Assembly (NCBI RefSeq): GCF_901709675.1
Contig: NC_051101.1
Location: 13,539,416 to 13,603,415 of the forward strand
Source: Syngnathus acus
Taxonomy: Eukaryota; Chordata; Actinopteri; Syngnathiformes; Syngnathidae
DNA: 64,000 nucleotides
Direction: 5' to 3'
Below the pieces are notes generated by a model. That model worked only from the letters and a program-made list of their open reading frames with translations. It had not been told where the DNA came from and made no database searches. Shown piece after piece: positions 10,801-26,439 of the stretch. Made by a program: the position numbers and the translations under genes. Position 1 is the first letter of the stretch. Each line of letters opens with the position of its first letter.

Positions 10801-13800
10801 GGCACCGAGCTGGGCCTCACCAGTGAGGACGACGACTACGTCTCCCCGACCGCCGAGCACATGAACGGCCTGTTGTGAGTGACCGACCCTAAAAGCAAAC
10901 TGTTCGCAACATCCCAGTCAGTCAATAAAGTCGCCCTAACCCATCGTCGTACCAGGCCCGGAGAAGAGTCCGTGTCCGTCACCGATCTTCTGGACCTGAG
11001 CTCGGTGTCGCTTCCCTCCTCGGGCAGCTCCCCTCCTCCGCTGGTACCGTGCGCTCAGGCCAGCCCCCCCTCGGCGACCTACGGCGCGGCAGGCTCGTCC
11101 CCGCCCTCCTCTGCCTGCTGCCTGCCCATCGAGGTGCCGGCCCCGGCGGGTCGCCGGCTCAGCTCGGATCCCCCGGAGCCGAGCCCGCCCAGCTCCCACG
11201 GCTCGGTGGCGTCCGCCGCCCTCACCAATGTGAGTGTTCATTTGTGTATACGTGATGCAGGACATTCTCACAACGGCTGAAGAATGATTCATTTGAAATG
11301 TACGGTGTGTCCTGGAATTTGCCTGTGAGCGTCCGCTGTGCTTTCAAAAGCAGCGCAGTGGCAACTGCGAGCGGCCTTCACCTCCCCTTAAGAGTCATAT
11401 GACGATGGCCTGTTTGCTTTCCCCCTCAGAACCCGGAGGAAGGCGGGGACAGCCTGTCCGAGGCATCCGCTCACATGCTGCCCCTGCCCAACACCAGCCT
11501 GGGAAACCTCTCCTCGTTGGACGCCACCAACGATGAGGACCTGCCCACCGACCCCAGCAACTCGTCCGACACGCAGGAGGAGAGTGAGTGGCTGGTTTGA
11601 ATGACACGTTTTTTTCACCCCATCACAAGACAACAATTGTAAACGTCCATCCGTCCGACCTTCAGGTGAGGTGGAGTCGTTCTGCGTGGATCTGAACGGG
11701 CGGCTGCACGTCAATACGGCCGTGCGAATGAGCGTGGACAAGCTACACGACCTGCTCTTCTCCGCCGACACGCACTTCATCCGCCACCTTTTCTCGCAGC
11801 GACATTTTACCGGTCGGTACACAATGCACATGTACACCCCATTCTTGTTCCCCTGTCCAAGGAAAGCACTTTTTTTTTTTGGTCATGCTATTATAGCCTC
11901 CCTCCATTGTCACTTGTTGAGAGTTCTTTCAGTCCTTTGAAATGAGGACAGCGTGAGTGGATTCGGCCAATGGGCTGCCGAGGAACATTGTGTCACGCTA
12001 ATTGGGGCATGTGACCTGGCTCTTCTTTTCACCCGGCATTCCATCTTCATCTGCAGGCCCTCCTGTCTTCCATCCTCAAAGCTTTTACAATGATCTTTTA
12101 GTCATTCTTTTGCTCTGGCAGACCTGGCGGTGGGCGAGTGGCAGCGGGACGGCAGCAGCGGGACCACCAGCCGCGTGCTCAGCTACACCATCGCCCTCAA
12201 CAACCCCCTGGGGCCCAAGACCGCCCCTGTGGTGGAGACGCAGGTAAGACCCTCAGCCGTCAGAGTTTGATTGCACCGGCCCAACGTCCGTCCTCCCGTG
12301 TCTAGACGCTGCACAAGAGCAGCGCTCAGGGCGAGTGCTACGTGGTGGACTCCGAGGTGATCACGTCGGGAATCCCGTACCAGGACTACTTCTACACGGT
12401 CCACAGATACTGCCTCACCTCCATCAGCAAGAACAAGAGCCGCCTCAGGTGACTTTATAGAACCCCCACCCCACCCTCGTGAAAGTTCTCTCAACAATTG
12501 CTCTTGCTCTAGAATTTCATCCGACATCTGCTACCGGAAGCAGCCGTGGAGTCTGGTCAAAGCTCTCATTGAAAAGAACACGTGGAGCGGGATTGAGGAG
12601 TACTACCGCCACATGGGTCAGTCGATTAGTCAGTCAGTCTTGCTTGCTTCTCGGGCCCCAAACGGCCTGCCAAGCAGCACCACCACCGACTTCCGTGCGA
12701 ACAAATCTTTTTGTTCCTCCTCGCCAGAGAGCGAAGTGTGCAAGCTGGAGACGCTGCTTCAATCCGAAGTGAGCGTGGTGACCGCCGGGGACGTCACAAG
12801 TGCCGGCGAAACCGCCAAGACGCCGCCGGCCCTGCGACGGCGTAAGCGCACCTGCTCGCGCCGCCAAGGAGACCGGGATGGAGGGGGCGGCGCCGAGCGC
12901 GGAGACAGGGCCGTCGGGGAGGAGCGAGAGCGCAGGGACGCCGGTTAGTCCGCTGCCGTTGACGATCTCTACCGTACTGTCTTGATTTGAGTATCAGCTT
13001 TTTTTTTTTTTTTGTAGGTGCTCAGTATAAGAAGTTGGGAGAGCGCGCCCGTGGCGGTGCGCAGAATAGCGTCTCCACCATCCTCCTCATCGTCAGCTTC
13101 ATGTAAGTAACAACATAGGTGATTGATTCATTGACTAACTCGACTTATTTGATAAAAAAAAAAAAAAAGTCGCAATTACTGCGTCAATGCTTACAGTTTG
13201 ACGGTGCCTTTCCTCGGCATCTTCTCTTTTTTTGTCTCTCCTTGTGGTGTGCGGCTTTGTAGGATCTGTATCAGGTGCAGTATCAAAGGCTTTTATGTAC
13301 TCGCTCGCTCTGCCGTTGCAAAGCCACACTTGATTACAGGAAATGTCCGACTTGAACAAATTGGACTCATGCGATTAATCGAGCGCAAACGTATTGATAG
13401 TTCCTGTAATGAAGTCCCACTGTGACGTGAGTGCACACAAAAGTGCTTGTGAGCCACTTTCATGTGCTTCTCATTATCATTTAACACACCATGCACACAC
13501 TTTTTATTTTAACCATAGTTCGCTCAATTGTGGCCAATGGCAATCATTTACATCGTATAAGATTTATAGTATTTTTTTTCCCCCTTATTGTAGTCATGTT
13601 AGTTGCTTTAAACATCATAATTTAAGCACAACAAAAATGATCTTGTTTACATTCACAAATGTTTTCACCTATTTCCACTTTTTTCCAGAATTTATTCTCC
13701 ATGCCTTGCTGAAAATTCCTCTATGCGTGTGTGCTCGGGCAATGCCATGTATAATATAAAAGTATTGCTTTGGTACCACCTTGTGGCATCTATAGGGAAT

Positions 13801-14473
13801 TACAAACCCTTTTTTTCGAGTGCCAATTTCCCATAGATGTCATCTTGCTGTCAGTGTTATGTGCTTGGTGGAAGCAAGTTCTTCAGTGTTGACTATCGTT
13901 CTTGATCCACCATGTGTGTGCGTGTTTTTTTTTCTTTTTCTGATCAGCCTGGTGGTGCTGGTGGCGCTCAACATGCTGCTTTTCTACAAGCTCTACGCTC
14001 TGGAGAGGGCGGCACACACGCTGGAGACGTGGCACTCGTACTCACTGGCGGACAGGTGAGCTTCTCTGGAAACTTCTTTTTACTTTGAGTTTCTTAGAGG
14101 ACTCTTGTTACATAAAACTTGAGTCATGGAATCAATGGACTTGCTCTCAAATGGTTTCCGTCCCCACCGTCAGTCCTCTTCCTCAGACGGCAGGAGAGTG
14201 GGCTCAGGTGTTGCAGCTCCAGAGACAGTTCCACCAGGCGCAGCTCAGCAAGTGGCAGCAGATTCTACAGTCATCCGTGGCTCTTCTTGACCAGGTGTGT
14301 GTGTGTGTGTGCGTGTGTGTGCGCCCATCCTCAAATGTAACAGTGCATTGCACCTTCCATAAAACTTGCATTCTCTACTGTTTCACTAGATGAAGCAGTC
14401 CCTTGAAAAACTCCACCAAGGCATCGCCGTCCCCGGGGTCCACCAGGACCAGCCGGCCGAGACGGACGCGTGA
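4470..14473 (+). CDS. gramd1a: GRAM and VASt domain protein, Aster-A sterol transporter
   Basis: Aster proteins are ER-anchored and carry accessible cholesterol from plasma membrane to ER at contact sites. I read 19 coding exons: 4470-4840, 9342-9573, 9733-9753, 9849-9933, 10030-10133, 10377-10472, 10588-10668, 10756-10874, 10956-11229, 11430-11583, 11666-11812, 12122-12243, 12306-12448, 12513-12616, 12728-12943, 13018-13102, 13948-14055, 14174-14294, 14390-14473. They total 2667 nt, or 888 residues. A basic Ser/Arg/Pro-rich amino terminus is followed by the GRAM domain (about 209-335, with SPTYKQRNEDFRK and FFTSFGARDR), a low-complexity linker, the VASt domain (about 515-680, with IPYQDYFYT and RKQPWSLVK) and one membrane segment (about 775-800). 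The ending with SLEKLHQGI favours GRAMD1A over GRAMD1B, as do the neighbours. Intron 1 holds alternative first exons at 6812 and 7726. Confidence 0.93.
4841..6257 (+). other. gramd1a intron 1, left part
   Basis: A poly-T tract (4890-4905) and moderately AT-rich DNA. I see no exon with proper borders and no recognisable repeat family before the tandem duplication that begins at 6258. Confidence 0.5.
6258..7171 (+). repeat. 914-bp tandem duplication, copy 1
   Basis: This segment is repeated with a shift of exactly 914 bases in 7172-8085. I found no difference between the copies when reading the lines side by side, and open frames inside them translate identically (for example 6501-6863 and 7415-7777). 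Each copy includes a CpG-rich core (about 6590-6870 in copy 1) and a short gramd1a first exon. Near-identity means a very recent duplication or an assembly artefact. Confidence 0.93.
6500..6819 (+). promoter_or_regulatory. gramd1a: Alternative gramd1a promoter and first exon (MFD), copy 1
   Basis: At 6812 the sequence ATG TTC GA is followed by the ideal donor GTAAGT (6820-6825). Spliced to the exon at 9342 it gives Met-Phe-Asp-Thr-Ala-Ser..., phase 2 to phase 2. Human GRAMD1A also begins MFDTT before the same RSTP-SSPSLR stretch, so this is very probably the ancestral first coding exon. The CpG-rich sequence before it is the likely promoter and 5' UTR. The exon start is not resolvable by eye. 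This isoform would be 767 residues, close to the human length of about 724. Confidence 0.75.
7172..8085 (+). repeat. 914-bp tandem duplication, copy 2
   Basis: The second, apparently identical copy of 6258-7171. It ends at CACGATT (8078-8084), after which the sequence becomes unique. Confidence 0.93.
7414..7733 (+). promoter_or_regulatory. gramd1a: Alternative gramd1a promoter and first exon (MFD), copy 2
   Basis: The same ATG TTC GA / GTAAGT exon as in copy 1 lies at 7726-7733, with donor 7734-7739. It splices in frame to 9342 in the same way, so both copies could drive transcripts that encode the same protein. Confidence 0.72.
8086..9341 (+). other. gramd1a intron 1, right part
   Basis: AT-rich intronic sequence ending in a long poly-T/polypyrimidine tract and the acceptor at 9340-9341. 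An 87-codon open frame (8306-8569) has no recognisable motif and no splice signals that would place it in gramd1a. Confidence 0.5.
9733..9753 (+). CDS. gramd1a: gramd1a 21-nt microexon
   Basis: Seven codons (Lys-Met-Gln-Ser-Trp-Tyr-Asn) lie between a TTTGCAG acceptor and a GTGAGT donor. The peptide matches the KMQSWY/KSQSWYN stretch just before the GRAM domain of mammalian GRAMD1A/B. It keeps the reading frame whether included or skipped. Confidence 0.88.
13103..13947 (+). other. gramd1a intron within the membrane-segment coding region
   Basis: An 845-base intron that splits the codon for the isoleucine in the transmembrane segment (AT / C). AT-rich, with no other gene visible. Confidence 0.7.
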
Positions 14474-16003
14474 GCCCATCCTGTACGGTACCGTCAACAC
14501 CCCACATCCAATACCGACCCACCTACACGGATGGTCCACCTTTACAGAAAGAAAAAACAAACCACCAGGGAACTATATGAACCACTTTTCACCTGTTTGA
14601 CTTGAAAACCACACGGCCCTGTGGTGACTCTGCAATAAAACTCGGATGGAGGCCCACAGGTGGGCCCTCCAAAACGCCACATCAGAGAATCACACTGAAT
14701 TTTTTTGCTTTTGTTTTCCAACATCTTCCCACGCCATTTTTTGTACTTCCAAGTTGGCGTAAATCTTGGGATTTGATGTTTTAAAAAGAAATGGGACATG
14801 AAGACAAGCTTGTTAGTCAGGACCGTTACAGTATTTGATGCCCAAGCCCGGCCCTCCCCGTGCTCCGATTGGCTGTCGAGAGGGGCCCGCCGGTAAGGGC
14901 TGTAGTACAGATTGTTCTTGAATGTTTCATAGTAGGATATAATGTCAACAATAATAATAATAATTATTATGATGTGTGTGCATCCACGAGACGTCCACGT
15001 TACATTTCATTTTTGTATTAGCTTTTTTTTTTCTGCTATTTTTCCGAAATCTCATTCGCTTGCCAATCATAAAGGACCAACCGGAATTCCGCGACGGAAC
15101 AAAAGGGAATTTCTCGTATGTAATACATTTCTCCCACCTCTTTTTTTTTTTTTAATTGTCATGTCCCCAACTCCTTTTATTTCCCCACTCACCTCTATCA
15201 CTCTATCTTTCCTGACCTCCCTCGTTCCCTCCAGTTTGTTACGGCCCTGCTGTGCATGGCCGACCGCACACGACAACAAAAAGGGTGTATTATTTATTTT
15301 GGGAGGGGTGCGGAGACGAGAATGTACTGTGAAGATGTGATTGTGCACACGGAGAGAAATGGAAAAGAAAAAAAAATGCAACAAGTCCTGGCTCTTTGTG
15401 TGTATGTGTGCGTCTTTACTACATTTATGAAAAAATTGAAATCTCATGAGCTTCAACCAAAAACTTCATGGGAAAATATTTGGAAAAAAATCTTTGATAC
15501 CATTTAATGTTGATAACAACTAAAATAAAAATAAAATAAAGTCTGAAAATGTATATTGCAAATTGTATTGTAGTAAATTATAAGCTATATTTAAATGCTG
15601 ATATTTGAAATAATTTAAGTATTTTCTTCCTGTTTAAATTTCAGATTTTTTTAATATAAAAATATAAATGTGATGGTTTTTATTAGCCAATAATTGTGTA
15701 GGCCGCAGCCCTTAAAATACGCATAAAACCAGTGAATAACTTTACATTCTATTTTATTATGTTTTCATTCAGTGAAGTGTTATTTATGTTAAGAAAAAAA
15801 GCAGGTAAGAAAAAGTGATGAACGCTATTGTACTTCAAATATTTGCACTTGATTGAAAGTACACAAACACGTTGTTAGTGAACATTTTTTCTTTCAATCT
15901 TGATCCCAAACCCCTTTTTCCTTAGAACTCAGCAAAATGGTATATGCTCTATTTTCCAACATTGTTGTAAAAATAAATCCGATATTTCATACGGTAGTCT
16001 TGT
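14474..16003. other. gramd1a 3' UTR and intergenic DNA
   Basis: An AATAAA at 14634-14639 lies 161 bases after the gramd1a stop and is the likely polyadenylation signal. The rest is AT-rich, with poly-T tracts and several further AATAAA strings near 15524-15540 and 15972. I see no gene here. Confidence 0.5.
14634..14639 (+). terminator. Probable gramd1a polyadenylation signal
   Basis: Canonical AATAAA, the first one after the gramd1a stop codon. The assignment rests on position only. Confidence 0.55.
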
Positions 16004-16009
16004 TTTATT
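16004..16009 (-). terminator. Possible scn1b polyadenylation signal
   Basis: TTTATT on the + strand reads AATAAA on the - strand, 366 bases past the scn1b stop codon. The assignment is positional. Confidence 0.4.
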
Positions 16010-16374
16010 TTTGCCCCTTTTCCTGTTAGGCAGTGCAAGGCGGTGCTTTGCTGCCCTCTAGCGGCTACTATTAAAATACGTAAAACACGCACACTGTTTG
16101 TTGTACAGTTGGATAAAGTGGCTGGAATGGAGCGTCACACTCCTGTCCTGGCGTGTTGTCGCGGAGGAGACGGTGATGCTGAAGGTGGATGTGAAAATCC
16201 ATCTCTGCGCCAGCACTTTCCCACTCTGAGGTCAAGCACAACAACATGAAACACATGCTAATGTTTCCCATTAAACTCTGTTTTGACATGTAAATTTCAC
16301 AGGAGTTATGGAAATAAAAGGGAAAATAGAAACAGGTATTATAGGAGGTATTGTGGATTTCAGCCTACCATGTG

Positions 16375-19300
16375 TTAATCTGCCTCCTGCGCATCGGCGC
16401 AGTTGTCTTTGTTTTCAGACGCTACGGCTAAATACTCGGCCCTGAGGCGAGGAAGAGGAAGGAGGATCAGCAGCAGGAAGGAGAGAAAGAGTCAAACAGG
16501 TTGAAAGAATCCAAGGTCAGAACGTACATTGTTTTCATTCAGGAGGAGAACATTGAGTGACTGAAGCATGACGTCACAAAAAATGTTCCTTTGCAAAATG
16601 AATCCACTCCAACTATCCGTCTATTTGCATGAAAATGTGTGTTGACTCACGCGCTCTCCCTCAAGGCCTCCTCGCCGGCCGCTGAGATCTTTCTGTAGCA
16701 GTAGATCATCTCCACCAGAAGCCACAGCTGCAGGCCGATGATGGCCACGTACATCATCACCTCAGACAAGATGGACGCTACGCCCCTCGTCACTGACACA
16801 TGAAGGAACAGCATAGGTGAGTTCCTCTTTCTATGGTTATCATCACCCCCGAAAAAAAAAATACATAAAGAAGTCAAGGGCGCATACTTTTGGGCACCAC
16901 GCGTACGTTGATGATCTTGCTGGTGTTGGAGCGGAAAGTGTAGTCGTTGTAGACGAGCACACGGCTGAAAACGCACTTGTAGCTGCCCCTGTCGTTGAAG
17001 GTGATGTTGGTGATGTAGATGGAGCCGTCCTGGAGGTCCAGCGTCCGTCTGCTGCCGCGCCACTGCACTCGCGACATAAAGCGCTCGTCCAAAATCCAGC
17101 CCCGCTCATTCCCGTAGCTGTACAGCTAACAAAACATAACATTCATTCCAATGCCATTAGTTTAATTTTTGTTTTGGTTTTTTATTCCTTCTAAACTGAT
17201 CCATTTCTTTTTAAAAATTGGCAAAGATGAAATTTTACATTTTTAATTCTTTTTCAAACAAAAGAAACTGTTAATGTGTATACATGTTTTTGTTATTGCA
17301 TTATATATGCAAAATTTGTAATTTAACTAGAAATGACATCAGTTTACATTTTTTTATTGAAAACATTGACAAGCTTTGGGTTTTAAAATGTTCATTTTAA
17401 TTTCAAAATGTTTTTTAGCAATGGTTTCTTTTCAAAAGACAATGTGTAAAATATGGTTGTGATGTCACTTACGTCATTAAAAATTTCAAATGTATTAAAA
17501 TGTTTTAGCCATTTGAAAAAATAACATTAAAGTTAGTCATTTAAAAACAAATAAACATAATTGAACATTTGAAAAAGAGCTCATGTCCAAACTGAATTTC
17601 ATATCAAATTCAAGTTGTAGTTTTGCATATTTTGCATTTCCTATTTTATTCAATGAATCCCTCCTATTCCCTCATCCCCTGCTGCTCCCCTCGCGTGCGT
17701 GACTGACATGTGAGAAGTCGGCGTCGCCGGCGGCCTTGAAGAGCCAGGTGACGCTGGCCGTGGCCATGACCTCGCCCCTCCTCTTACACGAGATACAGCC
17801 CAGCTTGAAGCCTTGGTTGGCCACCGCCTCCGTGTCTGAGTCCACCTCCACGCATGCGCCCGCGCACACGCCCGCTGGAAAGAGAAACGGAAAACAAGCT
17901 CGTCAGCCCCTGACAAATATCAAATATTGCCTTCATTATGACAAAGCCACAGTCATCCACTGTGCATGCATCTGCCGATGAAAGTCATTTTTATATTCAA
18001 AATACACACACAAACATCATTCATAATTTCATAACGCATGGAGCACAACATCGATTTATGAGTAGGTCAACAAAAACAACAATAGCAATCAAGCAGGCTG
18101 CGGGCAGCTCAATGTCAAAAGCCTTTTTCTGCCGACACAGTAAAAATGATGTAACCAGACAGTGACCAACACATATGTGAACACTGCATCAAAAATGTCA
18201 GCGTTACATAATCGGTGACCTGACAAGTCAGGATTACGCAACAGATATTCTAGAATGTGCCATGCGCCAGCTCACTAATCCTTTAGATGGAATTATGTCT
18301 GACCTTAAATGCACACAAACACACAAGTGTTTTTGGATGACTAATTGTGATGCAATGTGTCTCATAAATATACGATAGTGCTGTTTGTTTAAAATAATTT
18401 TGGGACTGTCGTAGTCCATTTCATTTCCTACTCAATTGTCAGGCAACGTGTTTGAGCCTTATGAAATCTGCCTAGCAACAAGTGGCCAATGAAATGTGAC
18501 AGTGGGAAAAATTGGCTCATTATTTTTCAAAAAATGGCACCTTGACTTATGAGTTCAATTTGTTTTGTGGCCATCCCCTGGTGGTGTAATGACATTTCTG
18601 TTAAGAAATAAAAAGAAACGATAAAAAAAAAAATAGAGATAATAAATCATGTTGGACCTCCCATATACACAAATGGGAAATGCCAAACCTCTGTGACATT
18701 TCGCCAAATTCCGAGCTAGCTTGAAACTTTCCACGAGGACAACGAACCACTTGAGCGAATGTTTGCGTCGCCTTTCCTTCTCCAACTTTGGTTTGGGACA
18801 ATGAATGAGACTGTGGGACGGCATTGCCATCGTTAGGGAGGGTGAAGCGTTGATTCATGGGCTGGAACCACCAATGGATTCATTAGTGAGGTCACAAGGT
18901 GGCCTAGCATCAATTTGATAGATGCATCCGTCTGGCCAAGATGCTCTCTGTGTGAGCTGCATTCATAATGTCCATTTGGCCTTGAACGGACACACACACA
19001 CACACAGGAAGTTGTGCGTCATCCGTGCTGATGGAACATAAAGGATGACTGTACTTTCTTTTCACTGTACTTTATTTTTAAGATCTTCACATCTATTGAC
19101 AATTACACTTTAGCCAATGAGAGCTAACGTGGGCTGACTCTATTTGTTATTTTTTAAGATGAGTTCAGAAATTAATAGAGACTGGATTGGTCGGCATTTC
19201 TTACGAATTAAAAAGTACATTATATAAATATTGATTTAAATTTAATATATTTAATTCATTAAGATATCCTAACTGTGAATTAATTTTGTTTTTAAGTTGT

Positions 19301-19928
19301 TTATTCCTCATTTTTGTTTAGACTTTTTAAAATATATTTTTGATTTAATATTCATCCATTGAATTGAATGTTTTCTTAACATCTGATTGCTTGTGCACGT
19401 CATATAACACTTCATATTACCATCCTTGCGTTCTCCTTGTTAATATTCTATGCATGTTAATTGCTGCTATTGACTTTTTTCACATCACGCACACCCGTCA
19501 AGAGTTAAAAGGCTGCTATTTTTAATCAAGCCTCCGTCTTATGAGCTCTCATCCAATTTCCTGCCTGATCCTCGCCTGCGTGTCCAGATGTGCTCTCGTC
19601 ATTGCAGGGATTTTATAAGTTTGAAAGAAAAAAAAAAGAAAAAATGAAACCCTCCACATTTGCCAGGCAGTACAAACCTCAGTGGAAAAAGTCTCAAGAG
19701 CCAGAAGATACCACCAGATGGCGCCAGAGCAATACTTTTATACTAGACATGGTTTTGGCCTAAGCTAACAAAACATAGAAAAGGTGAGTTTTAACGGCTG
19801 GAAATGAAAATGATGAAATACAGTTAATATACGCTTGTGGTGTTACCATGGTAACGCAAATACAGGAGCTACTCACCTTGAAGCACCATGAGGAGGACCA
19901 ACGGTATAAACATCACCAAGGCAGACAT
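16375..19928 (-). CDS. scn1b: Voltage-gated sodium channel beta-1 subunit
   Basis: A single-pass subunit that modifies sodium channel gating and surface expression and acts as an Ig-type adhesion protein. Five exons on the - strand (19928-19877, 17874-17708, 17125-16888, 16792-16651, 16441-16375) total 666 nt, or 221 residues; human SCN1B has 218. The first exon encodes a hydrophobic signal peptide starting at the ATG at 19928. The mature part begins with ACVEVDSDTEAV, followed by the V-type Ig fold (GCISCKRR..., ITNITFNDRGSYKC), the conserved SILSEVMMY lead-in, one membrane segment (about 165-185), and a tail with EYLAVASENKDN. These match SCN1B better than SCN3B. It lies tail-to-tail with gramd1a. 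Confidence 0.93.
17126..17707 (-). other. scn1b intron 2
   Basis: AT-rich intron of 582 bases between the two Ig exons. No other feature seen. Confidence 0.7.
17875..19876 (-). other. scn1b intron 1
   Basis: About 2 kb separating the signal-peptide exon from the Ig domain. It contains a short CA run (18989-19006) and, near 19711, one copy of a short dispersed motif (CCACCAGATGGCGCC). I see no coding exon in it. Confidence 0.6.
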
Positions 19929-21640
19929 GTTACTGATGTTCAGAGCCTCCAAAAAATGTGTTATGCCCCCACCAAAAAAAAAAAAAAAAAAGTGGGACCA
20001 ACACAAGCAGGATTTCAGCGATCACCTCCCAAATGTTTCTCAGCAGCAGTGTCCAATTCCAGAAGAAGAATCACTCCGGGTGTCGCCTTTCAACCACTCC
20101 TCAATTATTTAAAATGGATCTTCACACGCTTCTTTTTCTTCCATTTTCTTGCTGTTCACAGAAAATGGCCCACAGCGTTAACTCGTTCTTTGGCTTTTTT
20201 AATTTGCATTGTAAAAAGCAATGTGCAAAAAGTTGTCTGTAGATTACATTAAATGGAAGAAGTCAAAATGAAAGTGCTCAACTCACTTCAGCGTAGTTCC
20301 TTGGATCCTAGAAGATTGCGGTGAAGCCCTACCTTTGTCCATCTGAAGTGCCTCCACTTGGCGCCAAAGCACTAGTTTTATTGCAAACAAATACTTTTGC
20401 CTGAGCGCAAAATCAATGAATAAGCGAGGATAGGTTATCCCCCCAAAAATTAGCCTGGGTTGTTCAACAAATAATTCCGCGCACAAAAATTGCAAACAGG
20501 TGACTTTTTCCACTGAATGATGGAGGATCTCGTCTCGCCTGCAAAGATGAAAAAGCGGCGGGTTCACGTTTCACTTTCAGCAAGTTTCTAAACATGAAAC
20601 CAGCCTTAAAGTGTTCTGCAAGTCAGCCAAAGATCTCCAAACGGCTCAAATGGGATTTAAAATGCACCTTGCTGTCAAAATGTCCTCTATTGGGAAGCCA
20701 AATTCTCACATGATGGTCCCGAGGTGGTCGAATCCCATCCATAACGCCAGATGTTCCCACTCGGTTTCACCATCGGAGGGCTTTCGGATAGAAGTACATG
20801 AAATAGAATCCAGGAGACCCGAGGCAGGAGAGGACACAAAAGATCAGGAGGCTCGCTGGCGGACATGTCGGTCCGTGTGGAGGGATGCTGTGCTGATCCT
20901 GTCATTGGGATGGGGGAGATGAGGGAGGTCGGGTGGGGGTGATGTGATGCAACCAAGACGTGGAGCGGGATGACGGACGAGCATGAGGGAGAGGTGACAG
21001 GGCGTTGTCATGGCGACAGGGATTTGGCGAGAGTGGCCGTCTCCTGACTTCTATTAACTGCATAGACGATGCTGTTGCGTGTTACAGCAACTTTGAAGGA
21101 CTCACAGAGAGTCTGTGTGTTTTTTCTTTTGTCTTTTGCACCTTTCATTTTTAACATTTTTATCATCTGACCTCTATGTCTTTGTTGTTTATTCTTTCTC
21201 CAATGCAAGCAGCTCGAATTTCTCTCTATTGCAAATACTAGAATCCAAATTTTAAAAGAACAGGCCCATTTTTCTCACTTGTTTTCCTCTTAAATGAAAC
21301 GGTTTTCTTCCGTCTAAATTCAGACCTCCTGTAATTCCACAAAATGTCGGCTAGAGGGCAGTATCAATAAATATATTAATATTGGATTGCTTTTATGTTG
21401 AAATTTGATTTTGTAAAAGAAAATACAATACAAGAACATAAATGGCACAACGGAAACACTAGAAAAAAATAAGGTACGCATATTAATACGCCCCCCCCCA
21501 TAATCATCTGCAAATTCTTGTTATGTTGATTATTTTTAATTCAAACTTCTTCCGATTTAAACAATATCAAGAATTTATATATTTCAAAAGTATAGATCAC
21601 CTGATAGAATTACGTTTACAGTACCCCAGGTTACGTTTCC
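19929..21640. other. Region between scn1b and psmc4
   Basis: Contains the 5' UTR and promoter of scn1b, which I cannot delimit, a poly-A tract (19974-19991) and a second copy of the dispersed GGCGCCAAAGCACTA motif near 20352. The open frames at 20283-20567 and 20687-20956 have no recognisable features. Confidence 0.45.
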
Positions 21641-21644
21641 CAAT

Positions 21645-21733
21645 TTGTCGTGACGTCGCGAGACTACATCACCCACAAGCCTCTTTTACGTCGAACTATG
21701 ACGTCACGACGCTAATCAGTAGCAGAATCCAAC
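21645..21733 (+). promoter_or_regulatory. psmc4 core promoter
   Basis: Just upstream of the psmc4 start are TCGCGAGA (21656-21663), ACTACATCACCCACAA (21663-21678), which resembles a ZNF143-type ACTACA...CCCA site, and a perfect cAMP-response element TGACGTCA (21699-21706). A near-CRE, TGACGTCG, lies at 21651. This grouping is typical of TATA-less housekeeping promoters. Motifs were found by eye. Confidence 0.55.
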
Positions 21734-25213
<3,480 letters not shown>

Positions 25214-25451
25214 AGAGGAATGAGAGAAATGTGTTTGTGTCAGTAGCGGCCATGTGTCATTTTCATTTTTGTTCTCTTGGACTGAACAAAGTCACTGCTG
25301 CATAAGGCCTAATATTGAGCCTCATGTGCCCAATTAAGTGTGTTCGTTTTCTTTTGTACAGGCAGGCAGGCACGCACGCACGCTTCTGGTTCAGTCAGTC
25401 TTTATCAGTAATCGGGTTGAATCCATATACAAGTGTATGGCTGATATATCC

Positions 25452-25457
25452 ATTAAA
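25452..25457 (+). terminator. Probable psmc4 polyadenylation signal
   Basis: ATTAAA, the commonest variant signal, about 240 bases after the psmc4 stop. No canonical AATAAA is nearer. Confidence 0.45.
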
Positions 25458-25860
25458 GATGTTTTGCATAAAATCTGAATATGGCTTTGTCGTCATTTTA
25501 TCTGGATTGATTTTGTGACCCCCAGAAGGTCAAGACTGTTGTTGCTTGTGCCATTGAATGAGTAAGATTAAATGTTGTTTTAAAGGTTGAAACATGGTAA
25601 TCGATGTGGAATACGAAGGTTCAATGCTCATTGAACTACGGACTGTAAATGTCAAGTAAGTAAACGATACACATCATTGAAAACAAAAGTAAATTCTACT
25701 CTCATTCGGTCAATTTTTCCCAAATTTTAACGCGTAGGGATGCCATATGAGGTAATGAATTGGATTAACGTGGCACGTTCATGAAACTACGGCCTGTTTT
25801 AATGTATTGTAATTTACATTTAATTGGCGCATAAAAAGTTTAAAATAGCACATTAGGAAG

Positions 25861-26110
25861 TACATTATAGTACAGTAGAAGTCAAAGTCAAGTCAAAGTC
25901 AAAGTCAGCTTTATTGTCAATCCCTTCATACGTCAAGACACACAAAGAAACCGAAATTCCGTTTCCTCCATCCCACAGTGACGAGACATACAAGTAGGCG
26001 ACACAAAACAAAAACAAGAAGGCACAAACCATAAATAATAAATAAATAAAATAAAATGAGCGATGAATAAAAACAGTGTGAAGTGTTATAGTTCAACTTT
26101 TCTTGCGTTT
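25861..26110. repeat. Interspersed repeat fragment (AAGTCAAAGTCAGC type)
   Basis: AAGTCAAAGTC is reiterated and followed by AGCTTTATTGTCAATCCCTT and a tail about TACGTCAAGACACAC...ATACAAGTAGG. This layout is familiar from a common fish interspersed repeat tail, but I cannot assign the family with certainty. An A-rich stretch (26020-26060) follows it. Confidence 0.5.
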
Positions 26111-26439
26111 CCAAAACCAGATGTTGATGGGGTAGTGAGGTTTCCCGAGCATTTAATTAATGATGTTTTGTAAATTTCATTTGAAGACTAACTTTACCTT
26201 TATTTTTTTACCTTTTCTTAAAGCTTTATTCTTGATTATATTAAAGCTTGCTCCTATTTTAAACTTGATTTGGCCACTTCACAGTTTGACTTCTCCAACA
26301 TTGTTTTACACTTCATTTGACTTCAATATACACTTCCCATTTACTCACATAACACATAGAAAGATTCAGTAGGAAAAAACACGTATGAGGATGTGTGATT
26401 AAAAAAAAGGGGGAGGAACCAAGCAGGCGACCCTCCAGC

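Noticed and set aside
20720-20745. tRNA B-box-like string GGTCGAATCCC
   Set aside because: No A box at the right distance and no acceptor stem pairing could be found.
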